Of a stretch of 6,702 nt of DNA, positions 1-6,122 are shown one piece after another. Both the position numbers and the translations under genes were made by a program. Under the pieces are notes generated by a model, which saw only the letters and a program-made list of their open reading frames with translations, searched no databases and had not been told where the DNA came from. The DNA comes from Lachnospiraceae bacterium (GTDB lineage Bacteria; Bacillota; Clostridia; Lachnospirales; Lachnospiraceae): the NCBI GenBank assembly GCA_900769115.1, contig CAAGFJ010000099.1, positions 1 through 6,702 on the forward strand. Reading direction: 5' to 3'. Position 1 is the stretch's first letter. Each line of letters starts with the position of its first letter.

Positions 1-8
1 CATTGATA

Positions 9-73
9 ATGTTATATCCCAAACAACCGATTCATAACCTAATATTTCGCGCGTCCGTCCTCACTTACGCTGT
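9..73 (+). repeat. Left copy of a 65-bp divergent repeat, inverted relative to 6619-6683
   Basis: Read on the plus strand, this stretch matches the minus strand of 6619-6683. Blocks shared by both are ATGTTATATCCCAA, CAACCGATT, the TTTCGC-CGTCCG core and ACTTACGCTGT. By hand count about 57 of 67 aligned columns agree. Both copies are 65 bp because a 2-base deficit in the middle of this copy is followed by a 2-base excess. The copy lies between the ileS stop codon and the window edge, convergent with ileS. Read in frame it gives MLYPKQPI, then an unrelated middle, then LTYAV. Similarity may continue beyond position 1, since the bases before the ATG also resemble the other copy. I do not recognise the family. 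Confidence 0.8.
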
Positions 74-83
74 GCAAGGGTAT

Positions 84-3000
84 TTAGTTTTTCTCAACAC
101 CGAGATCAACCTTTTCCCCATTAATATTCCAGTTCTTAGTGTAACCCTTCACTTCGCCATATTGAACAGCTGTTGCAAGAACATCATGGAAGATTGTCTC
201 TTCGTTACGTTTCATAATCTCTGCTACCTTATCATTGTTAGCAACATAAATTGTGATCTTATCCATTACTTCAAATCCTGCTTCCTTACGCATGGTCTGA
301 ACCTTGGAAATAATCTCACGGACAAAGCCTTCCTCTAATAATTCCTCTGTCAATTGAATGTCTAAAACAACCGTAACAACTGCATCCGCTTCTGTTACAT
401 AATCATCCGACTTTGCAGTCTCAATAAGCAGATCTTCTTCTGTCAGGCTTACTTCTGTTCCATCTGCTTCAAACTTCAACGCACCCTCTGCCTTCAATGT
501 ATTCATTGCCTCTCTGCCGTTGACATTAGACAAATACTCGCGGATTGCATTCAAATGCTTACCATACTTTGGTCCCACGGTCTTTAACTGTGGCTTGAAT
601 ACATAATCACTGAACTCAGAAACATCATCCTTGAAAGTAACTGCCTTCACATTCAACTCATCCTCAATGATCTCTTTATAAAACTCGGAAAGCTCTTTAT
701 TTGCCTTCACATACATATTGCCGATTGGCTGACGATTCTTGATATTGGCACTATTTCTTGCTGCACGTCCAAGTACAACAATCTTAAGAACCTCATCCAT
801 GTCATTTTCTAATTCTGTATTGATCATCTTCTCATCCGCTGCAGGGAAGTCACAAAGATGAATACTCTGTGGAGCATTCTTATCCACACTTCTTACTAAG
901 TTCTGGTAAATGTCCTCTGTCATAAATGGAATCATCGGTGCAGATGCTTTGCAGATCGTTACCAATGCCGTATATAATGTCATGTACGCATTAATCTTAT
1001 CCTGCTCCATTCCTTTTGCCCAGAAACGCTCACGGGAACGGCGTACATACCAGTTACTCATATCATCCACAAATTCAGATAATGCTCTGGCAGCCTCCGG
1101 GATTCTGTAATTACCCAGATTCTCATCTACTGTCTTAACAGCTGTATTCAACTTAGAGAGTAACCATTTGTCCATAACAGCCAGCTTATCATATTGCAAA
1201 CTATACTGCGTTGGATCGAAGTTATCAATATTGGCATACAATACATAGAATGCATAAGTGTTCCACAAAGTACCCATGAACTTACGCTGTCCTTCTGTTA
1301 CTGCATCTTCGTGGAAACGATTTGGCAGCCATGGAGCAGAATTCGTATAGAAATACCAGCGGATCGCATCTGCACCGTATTTGTTCAATGCATCCATCGG
1401 ATCGACCGCATTACCTTTAGACTTACTCATCTTCTGTCCGTCTTTATCCTGGACATGTCCTAATACAATAACGTTCTTATAAGGCGCCTCATTAAAGATC
1501 AATGTTGAGATTGCCATCAAAGAATAAAACCATCCTCTTGTCTGGTCAACTGCCTCAGAAATGAAGTCAGCTGGGAAATTCTCCTTGAAAATATCTTCAT
1601 TTTCAAATGGATAATGCCACTGTGCAAATGGCATAGAACCAGAGTCGAACCAGCAGTCAATTACTTCCGGTACACGATGCATCTCTTTACCACAGTCTGG
1701 GCACTTGATCGTAACAGCATCAATATATGGACGATGTAACTCAATGTCATCCGGGCAGTTATCACTCATCTCTTTCAGTTCTGCAATGGAACCGATTGCA
1801 TGACGCTTACCGCACTCACACTCCCAGATATTCAATGGAGTACCCCAATAACGGTTACGGGATAGTCCCCAATCCTGTACATTCTTAAGCCAGTCACCAA
1901 AACGTCCCTTACCGATTGACTCCGGAATCCAGTTCACTTTATTGTTATTCGCAACTAAGTCGTCACGAACGGCTGTCATCTTAATGAACCAGGTATCTCT
2001 TGCATAGTAGATCAATGGTGTATCACATCTCCAGCAGAATGGATAATCATGTTCGAACTTCGGTGCATCAAATAATAATCCCTTACTGTCAAGATCTACC
2101 AATACCTTCGGATCTGCATCCTTTACAAACATACCGGCAAATGGTGTCTCCTCTGTCAAGTCACCCTTTCCATCTACAAACTGAACAAATGGAAGATCAT
2201 AATTTCTTCCTACATTTGCATCATCCTCACCAAATGCAGGTGCAATATGAACGATACCAGTACCATCTGTCATGGTTACATAATTATCACAGGTAATGAA
2301 GAATCCCTTCTTATGCTGCTTATCTGCTACCTCTTTCGCACATGCATATAATGGCTCATATTCCTTATTCTCAAGATCACTACCCACATATGTCTCTAAT
2401 ACTTCATATGCAGGAGTACCATTTTCTTTATCTGCCAACTTACCAAGCACGGTATCTAACAGTGCCTGTGCCATATAATAAGTATATCCATCTGCAGCCT
2501 TTACCTTACAATATGTCTCATTTGGATTCACACAAAGTGCTACATTTGATGGAAGTGTCCAAGGTGTTGTCGTCCACGCAAGGAAATATGCGTCCTCCCC
2601 AACTACCTTAAAACGGACAATCGCAGAACGTTCCTTTACTGCCTTGTAACCCTGTGCTACTTCGTGAGAAGATAACGGAGTACCGCAACGTGGACAATAC
2701 GGAACGATCTTGAATCCTTTATATAATAAATCTTTGTCCCAGATCTTCTTAAGTGCCCACCACTCAGACTCGATAAAATCATTGTGATATGTTACATATG
2801 GATCATCCATATCTGCCCAGAAACCAACCTTGCCGGAGAACTCCTCCCACATTCCTTTATATTTCCATACAGATTCCTTACACTTGGTAATAAATGGGTC
2901 TAATCCGTACTCTTCAATCTGCTCCTTACCGTCAATGCCTAATAACTTTTCAACCTCTAACTCCACCGGAAGACCGTGGGTATCCCACCCTGCCTTACGG

Positions 3001-3239
3001 ATAATCTTATGTCCCTTCATAGTCTGGTATCTCGGAATCATATCCTTGATAACACGGGTTAACACATGACCGATATGCGGCTTACCATTTGCAGTCGGAG
3101 GACCATCATAGAATGTATATACCGGACATCCTTCCTTTTCCTCGATGGACTGCTCAAAAATCTTGTTCTCTTTCCAGAAGTCTAACGTCTTCTGTTCGCG
3201 TTCTACGAAATTCATATTGTTGGATACTTTTTCGTACAT
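84..3239 (-). CDS. ileS: Isoleucyl-tRNA synthetase, long (type 2, eukaryote-like) form
   Basis: This cytoplasmic class I synthetase charges tRNA-Ile with isoleucine using ATP and edits misactivated valine. The 1051-residue product has the class I signature HIGH at residues 55-58, following PPTANGKP. The CP1 editing domain carries WTTTPWTLPSN at 222-232, and the second signature KMSKS is at 603-607. An anticodon-binding helical domain follows from about 690 to 850, with a DUF5915-like C-terminal region after that. CxxC pairs occur at 182-185, 402-405 and 513-516, plus CEC at 474-476, but there is no C-terminal zinc finger. Length, the GWDTHGLPVE motif and the missing C-terminal finger point to the type 2 family rather than the shorter E. 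coli type. The ATG at 3239 is preferred to the in-frame ATG eight codons later because AGGAAG lies just upstream of it and the MYEKVS start is usual in clostridia. The gene is controlled by the T-box leader. I see no clear intrinsic terminator in the 83 bases after the stop. Confidence 0.98.
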   Translation of the reverse strand: MYEKVSNNMNFVEREQKTLDFWKENKIFEQSIEEKEGCPVYTFYDGPPTANGKPHIGHVLTRVIKDMIPRYQTMKGHKIIRKAGWDTHGLPVELEVEKLLGIDGKEQIEEYGLDPFITKCKESVWKYKGMWEEFSGKVGFWADMDDPYVTYHNDFIESEWWALKKIWDKDLLYKGFKIVPYCPRCGTPLSSHEVAQGYKAVKERSAIVRFKVVGEDAYFLAWTTTPWTLPSNVALCVNPNETYCKVKAADGYTYYMAQALLDTVLGKLADKENGTPAYEVLETYVGSDLENKEYEPLYACAKEVADKQHKKGFFITCDNYVTMTDGTGIVHIAPAFGEDDANVGRNYDLPFVQFVDGKGDLTEETPFAGMFVKDADPKVLVDLDSKGLLFDAPKFEHDYPFCWRCDTPLIYYARDTWFIKMTAVRDDLVANNNKVNWIPESIGKGRFGDWLKNVQDWGLSRNRYWGTPLNIWECECGKRHAIGSIAELKEMSDNCPDDIELHRPYIDAVTIKCPDCGKEMHRVPEVIDCWFDSGSMPFAQWHYPFENEDIFKENFPADFISEAVDQTRGWFYSLMAISTLIFNEAPYKNVIVLGHVQDKDGQKMSKSKGNAVDPMDALNKYGADAIRWYFYTNSAPWLPNRFHEDAVTEGQRKFMGTLWNTYAFYVLYANIDNFDPTQYSLQYDKLAVMDKWLLSKLNTAVKTVDENLGNYRIPEAARALSEFVDDMSNWYVRRSRERFWAKGMEQDKINAYMTLYTALVTICKASAPMIPFMTEDIYQNLVRSVDKNAPQSIHLCDFPAADEKMINTELENDMDEVLKIVVLGRAARNSANIKNRQPIGNMYVKANKELSEFYKEIIEDELNVKAVTFKDDVSEFSDYVFKPQLKTVGPKYGKHLNAIREYLSNVNGREAMNTLKAEGALKFEADGTEVSLTEEDLLIETAKSDDYVTEADAVVTVVLDIQLTEELLEEGFVREIISKVQTMRKEAGFEVMDKITIYVANNDKVAEIMKRNEETIFHDVLATAVQYGEVKGYTKNWNINGEKVDLGVEKN

Positions 3240-3327
3240 GTCATCTCTTCCTTTCTTGATACTCGTTTAAGGCATTCTCCTCATTCCCCCGCTGTAAAAT
3301 ACAGGCAAACAGAGTAAAGCCCTTAAC

Positions 3328-3371
3328 AAAAAACAAAGCCCTTCTCGTCCCGTATCAGGACGAAAAGGGCT
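3328..3371 (-). terminator. T-box-controlled intrinsic terminator
   Basis: GCCCTTTTCGTCC is followed by a short TGATAC loop and then GGGACGAGAAGGGC, forming a 13- to 14-bp stem with one or two wobble pairs. TTTGTTTTTT comes directly after it. The start of the 5' arm (CCCTT) overlaps the bases needed for the antiterminator built on the T-box sequence just upstream, which is the usual on/off arrangement. A second AAGGGCTTT lies at 3324-3316, just past the U-run. It repeats the end of the 3' arm and could pair with the same 5' bases. Confidence 0.95.
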
Positions 3372-3530
3372 ACGATTCGCTATACCACCTAATACATTGT
3401 ACGTGAATGAAATATCCGTTCTCCGGAAATACTCTGCACTTATTATTCCACTCATTATACATGGTTTCTGTAACGGGAAACAACCGTTGAAGCCTACTTA
3501 GAATATCCGTTCAGTTCACAACTCTGGAGT

Positions 3531-3533
3531 GAT
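3531..3533 (-). promoter_or_regulatory. T-box specifier codon AUC (Ile)
   Basis: On the minus strand the 3' side of the specifier loop reads GAATATCACTCC. ATC occupies the specifier position and is followed by A, as in most T-boxes. The downstream CTCC can pair with GGAG on the 5' side of Stem I, which places ATC within the internal loop. AUC matches the downstream ileS gene. The overlapping UAU (Tyr) and CAC (His) triplets are out of register with that loop and do not fit the gene. Confidence 0.85.
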
Positions 3534-3660
3534 ATTCCCGTTCTTCCTTACTTCCATCTGCCTTCCACCATCGCAGACTCGCTTGTCAAAATGTCTTATC
3601 CTTCTGACGGGTTCTGAAAGAAGGTACTGTCTCCTTCTATGTCTTTACACAACTATGTTT

Positions 3661-3689
3661 TTTATAGCATTTTCCCCCTTTCTTGTCAA
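3661..3689 (-). promoter_or_regulatory. Sigma-A promoter of ileS
   Basis: On the minus strand a perfect -35 box TTGACA (3689-3684) is separated by 17 bases from TATAAA (3666-3661), which is one base off the consensus -10. Transcription would start at about 3653-3654, just ahead of T-box Stem I. No other promoter of this quality is visible upstream of ileS. Confidence 0.9.
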
Positions 3690-3752
3690 GTATAACATCA
3701 TGTTTTATACTATTTTGCAAAACACATTCAGAAACTTTTAAGATTTACAACA

Positions 3753-3781
3753 TTTACTAAATCTTTCAATTGTGATACACT
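3753..3781 (+). promoter_or_regulatory. Probable promoter of the nicotinate phosphoribosyltransferase operon
   Basis: TTTACT at 3753-3758 and TACACT at 3776-3781 are 17 bases apart, and the -10 is preceded by TGA, which gives an extended -10 element. The match is moderate. The promoter is divergent from the ileS promoter, with about 63 bases between the two -35 boxes. A small inverted repeat, GTGATACAC (3772-3780), overlaps the -10 box and could be an operator half-site pair. A niacin-responsive repressor such as NiaR would fit the gene, but the site does not by itself identify the regulator. Confidence 0.55.
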
Positions 3782-3805
3782 ATCCATTGAAATTGTTTTG
3801 TGAAA

Positions 3806-3820
3806 AAGGAGGTAACCTCT
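3806..3820 (+). promoter_or_regulatory. Ribosome binding site that decides the start of pncB
   Basis: AAGGAGGT at 3806-3813 is a full-strength Shine-Dalgarno sequence whose AGGAGG core lies 8 bases before the ATG at 3821. A possible in-frame GTG at 3800 lies upstream of this site, which argues strongly against it. GAGG (3809-3812), loop TAA and CCTC (3816-3819) form a small inverted repeat that covers the core of the site. Confidence 0.85.
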
Positions 3821-5272
3821 ATGTCATACCAGAATTTGACCCTGTTAACAGATTTATATGAACTTACCATGATGCAGGGATATTTCAACGAACAGAGTAA
3901 CGACAACGTAATCTTTGATGCATTTTACCGTAAGAATCCATCTGGTAGCGGCTATGCTATTGTAGCGGGATTAGAGCAGATTATCGATTATGTTAAGAAT
4001 CTCTCTTTTTCTTATGATGACATTGATTATCTGCGAGGACTCTCCATCTTTTCTGAAGAATTTCTGGAATATCTTGCCGGTTTTCATTTTACCGGTGATA
4101 TCTATGCGATTCCGGAAGGCAGTATTGTATTTCCACAGGAACCTTTGATCAAGGTCGTTGCTCCCATCATGGAAGCACAACTGGTAGAGACTGCCATCCT
4201 TAATATACTGAATCACCAAAGCCTGATTGCAACAAAGGCATCCCGCGTATGTTATGCCGCCAACGGAGACGGCATTATGGAATTTGGTCTTCGTCGTGCA
4301 CAGGGACCAGATGCCGGAACTTACGGTGCCAGGGCTGCCGTAATTGGCGGCTGCATTGGAACCTCTAACGTATTATGTGGTCAGCTATTTGATATCCCAG
4401 TGCTTGGCACACATGCACACAGTTGGATCATGAGCTTTTCGGATGAATATACTGCATTCCGCACTTATGCAGATATGTACCCGGATGCCTGCATCCTGCT
4501 GGTAGACACCTATGACACTTTAAAGTCTGGTGTACCAAATGCAATCCGCGTATTCAACGAGATGAAAGCTGCCGGAATCCAATCCCGGAAATACGGAATT
4601 CGTTTAGACAGTGGCGATCTGGCCTACCTGTCTAAGAAAGCACGTAAGATGCTGGATGCTGCCGGTTTTCCGGATGCGATCATCTCTGCTTCTTCTGATC
4701 TGGATGAATACCTGATTGACAGCTTGAAAACACAGGGTGCTGCTATCACCTCATGGGGCGTTGGCACCAACCTGATCACTTCTGCAGACTGTCCTGCATT
4801 TGGCGGTGTCTACAAGATGGCAGCGATCAGGAAAGAAGGAAGCAACACCTTTACTCCTAAGATCAAGATATCGGAGAACCCCGGCAAGATCACGAATCCT
4901 GGCAACAAGACCGTATTCCGAATTATTGATAAAGAAACCGGCAAATTAAAAGCCGATCTTATTGCATTGGCAGAGGAATCTTATGATTCATCCAAGGATC
5001 TGGAGATTTTCCATCCAATTGATACCTGGAAACGTTCTACACTCCCAGGCGGAACATATGATATAGAAGAGATTCTTCTTCCTGTCTTTAAGAAAGGACA
5101 ATGTGTTTATGAATCTCCAAAAGCAATGGATATCCGTTCTTTCTGTCAAAAAGAATTAAACCTGTTATGGGATGAATCCCGTCGTCTGGTAAACCCACAG
5201 GAAGTATATGTAGATCTGTCCAGACCACTATACGATCTTAAGATGGAACTATTGAACAAAAGGGGGAAATAA
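3821..5272 (+). CDS. pncB: Nicotinate phosphoribosyltransferase
   Basis: The enzyme joins nicotinate and PRPP to make nicotinate mononucleotide, coupled to ATP hydrolysis. It is the entry step of the Preiss-Handler NAD salvage route in the cytoplasm. From the ATG at 3821 the product has 483 residues, normal for the bacterial family. Visible family motifs are TDLYELTM at 10-17 near the N-terminus, EFGLRRAQGPD at 154-164, GTHAHSW at 196-202, RLDSGDL at 261-267, SSDLDE at 291-296 and GVGTNL at 313-318. H200 sits where the family has its autophosphorylated histidine. The start is set by the AAGGAGGT site. The gene leads a two-gene unit with the DUF4234-type gene, whose ATG lies 3 bases past this stop. 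Control by a niacin repressor is possible but not shown. The function is well supported, but paralogues are common and the exact subfamily name is less certain. Confidence 0.96.
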   Translation: MSYQNLTLLTDLYELTMMQGYFNEQSNDNVIFDAFYRKNPSGSGYAIVAGLEQIIDYVKNLSFSYDDIDYLRGLSIFSEEFLEYLAGFHFTGDIYAIPEGSIVFPQEPLIKVVAPIMEAQLVETAILNILNHQSLIATKASRVCYAANGDGIMEFGLRRAQGPDAGTYGARAAVIGGCIGTSNVLCGQLFDIPVLGTHAHSWIMSFSDEYTAFRTYADMYPDACILLVDTYDTLKSGVPNAIRVFNEMKAAGIQSRKYGIRLDSGDLAYLSKKARKMLDAAGFPDAIISASSDLDEYLIDSLKTQGAAITSWGVGTNLITSADCPAFGGVYKMAAIRKEGSNTFTPKIKISENPGKITNPGNKTVFRIIDKETGKLKADLIALAEESYDSSKDLEIFHPIDTWKRSTLPGGTYDIEEILLPVFKKGQCVYESPKAMDIRSFCQKELNLLWDESRRLVNPQEVYVDLSRPLYDLKMELLNKRGK

Positions 5273-5275
5273 TCT

Positions 5276-5692
5276 ATGATTAAAGAAGACCGTCGGCTAT
5301 GGAAGCTAGTATTATTAACGATTCCCACATTAGGAATCTATAATATCTACTTCTGGTTCCGATTCACCGCTGATTTAAATGATATGAACCGGGAAGAGAA
5401 ACGCATCAAAAACTATATTCTGGTATGGTTTCTCTCACTTATTACTTTGGGAATCTATCGGTGGGTGTGGCTTTTCTATTTAGAGGATCGTCTACAGATT
5501 ACCGGTGAGCGTCTCGGACTCACAATCAAACCGGGTCCAAGCGTAGTACTGACCTGGCGGCTGTTTGGCTCATTTTTATTGATTGGTCCATTCGTTGCCG
5601 ACTACTATGTAATCCGTAATATGAACCGGTTAGCCAAAGCGTATAATCACAGTCTGCGCAAGAATACCAAAGTATCCCATCCGCACGCCTGA
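5276..5692 (+). CDS. DUF4234-type small membrane protein
   Basis: This is a 138-residue protein with three hydrophobic stretches, at about residues 9-28, 46-68 and 89-112. The first two carry near-repeats, TLGIYNIYFWFRF at 18-30 and TLGIYRWVWLFYL at 57-69. The third has a related pattern ending in an asparagine-containing amphipathic helix (NMNRLAKAYN). Repeated T-x-GIY-x-x-x-W units in short membrane helices are typical of DUF4234 proteins, whose function is unknown. Charged segments lie between the helices (residues 31-46) and at the basic C-terminus. The gene starts 3 bases after the pncB stop. Its ribosome binding site AGGGGGA lies within the last codons of pncB, so translation is probably coupled. 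A role in nicotinate uptake or membrane attachment can only be guessed from position. No transporter or enzyme motif is visible. Confidence 0.85.
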   Translation: MIKEDRRLWKLVLLTIPTLGIYNIYFWFRFTADLNDMNREEKRIKNYILVWFLSLITLGIYRWVWLFYLEDRLQITGERLGLTIKPGPSVVLTWRLFGSFLLIGPFVADYYVIRNMNRLAKAYNHSLRKNTKVSHPHA

Positions 5693-5735
5693 CCGCATAC
5701 AAAAATATACTATGTTTTCTTCCATATATAACCAG

Positions 5736-5788
5736 ATGACGGTTCTATCTGTTAGTTATAAAACTTTCCGATAGAACCGTCATTTTCT
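5736..5788 (+). terminator. Intrinsic terminator of the pncB operon, in the convergent gap
   Basis: ATGACGGTTCTATC (5736-5749) is perfectly complementary to GATAGAACCGTCAT (5770-5783), giving a 14-bp stem followed by TTTTCT on the plus strand. The 20-base loop can itself fold through AGTT/AACT. On the minus strand the same stem is followed by CTGGTTATAT, a poor U-run, so it should end the pncB operon well and spoIIID only weakly. Confidence 0.88.
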
Positions 5789-5811
5789 CCTCTCTGTACC
5801 TATATACTCTA

Positions 5812-6066
5812 TCACGTATGTAAATGTGCATACTTTTCTTTCGTTGCCATACCTCCGCGGATATGCCGCTCTGCCTTATTCACATCCAATACTTTACGAA
5901 CCTGTGCTGCCAGCATCGGATTGATCCAGATCAGGCGTTCCGATACATCCTTATGTACGGTAGACTTGCTAACGCCAAACTTCTTAGCAGTTTGTCTTAC
6001 AGTTGCATTCGAATCAATGATATAGGTGCCAATCTCTACGGCACGTTCTTCAATATATTCTTTCAA
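5812..6066 (-). CDS. spoIIID: Stage III sporulation transcriptional regulator SpoIIID
   Basis: SpoIIID is a small DNA-binding protein that, in the mother cell after engulfment, activates and represses many sigma-E genes and prepares the switch to sigma-K. The 84-residue product has the family's length and its highly conserved sequence: MKEYIEERAVEI at the N-terminus, a helix-turn-helix from about 22 to 42 (TVRQTAKKFGVSKSTVHKD) and the basic tail NKAERHIRGGMATKEKY at 63-79. The start is TTG at 6066, since no ATG or GTG fits the conserved N-terminus. Its ribosome binding site is weak, GGGG at 6077-6074, seven bases upstream. Transcription probably begins in the 55-base gap behind the NUDIX gene or reads through from it. 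The gene shows that the host is a spore former or descends from one. Confidence 0.97.
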   Translation of the reverse strand: MKEYIEERAVEIGTYIIDSNATVRQTAKKFGVSKSTVHKDVSERLIWINPMLAAQVRKVLDVNKAERHIRGGMATKEKYAHLHT

Positions 6067-6082
6067 GTAGAAACCCCAATCA

Positions 6083-6122
6083 CTTGTTGTTACATACTAT
6101 GCAAAGAATACACGTTGTATGC
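6083..6122 (-). promoter_or_regulatory. Possible sigma-E promoter and palindromes ahead of spoIIID
   Basis: The gap between the NUDIX stop and spoIIID holds two CATA-type elements on the minus strand, GCATACA and, 14 bases further, CATAGTAT. These partly fit the -35 and -10 pattern of sigma-E promoters, the class expected for spoIIID. Two small palindromes overlap them: ATACA-ACG-TGTAT and CATA-G-TATG. The matches are only partial, so this is a candidate region and not a mapped promoter. Confidence 0.3.

Larger units (their letters stand above)
3240..3654 (-). promoter_or_regulatory. T-box riboswitch leader of ileS
   Basis: The roughly 415-nt untranslated leader reads uncharged tRNA-Ile and lets transcription continue into ileS when isoleucine is short. 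In transcript order it has a Stem I base (GGAG pairing with CTCC around the specifier loop) and a 5' specifier-loop strand containing AGTACC. A GCGAG segment follows at 3582-3578, then an apical CTGC/GCAG stem enclosing GATGGTGGAAG near 3576-3558. The specifier loop reads GAATATCACTCC, giving AUC, an Ile codon followed by a purine. Further on come a likely Stem III (AACGG at 3488-3484 with CCGTT at 3476-3472), a T-box sequence at 3390-3377 and a terminator. The T-box sequence AGGTGGTATAGCGA departs from the usual AGGGTGGNACCGCG but keeps TGGT, which can pair with the ACCA end of tRNA-Ile. The 5' end is inferred from the promoter. A short minus-strand open frame inside the leader (3455-3267) is not considered a gene. 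Confidence 0.94.

Noticed and set aside
1..83. Intrinsic terminator after ileS
   Set aside because: Only a four-base GCGT/ACGC pairing with no U-run is visible, and it is not preserved in the other repeat copy.
3..338. A 111-codon plus-strand frame starting in the left repeat and running antisense into ileS
   Set aside because: Only its first part resembles the right-hand frame; the rest is antisense to the conserved ileS C-terminus.
910..3069. Several plus-strand open frames of 60-98 codons inside ileS
   Set aside because: They are antisense to the highly conserved synthetase frame, carry no recognisable domains and lack convincing ribosome binding sites.
3292..3304. Perfect palindrome CTGTA-AAA-TACAG upstream of ileS
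   Set aside because: Five base pairs in an A+T-rich leader beyond the terminator is too little to call an operator or a structured element.
3267..3455. A 62-codon minus-strand open frame between ileS and its promoter
   Set aside because: It runs through the T-box element and terminator, has no credible protein features and is explained by the RNA leader.
3800..3820. GTG start at 3800 adding seven residues to the nicotinate phosphoribosyltransferase
   Set aside because: The segment contains the AAGGAGGT ribosome binding site for the ATG at 3821, and the family normally begins close to that ATG.
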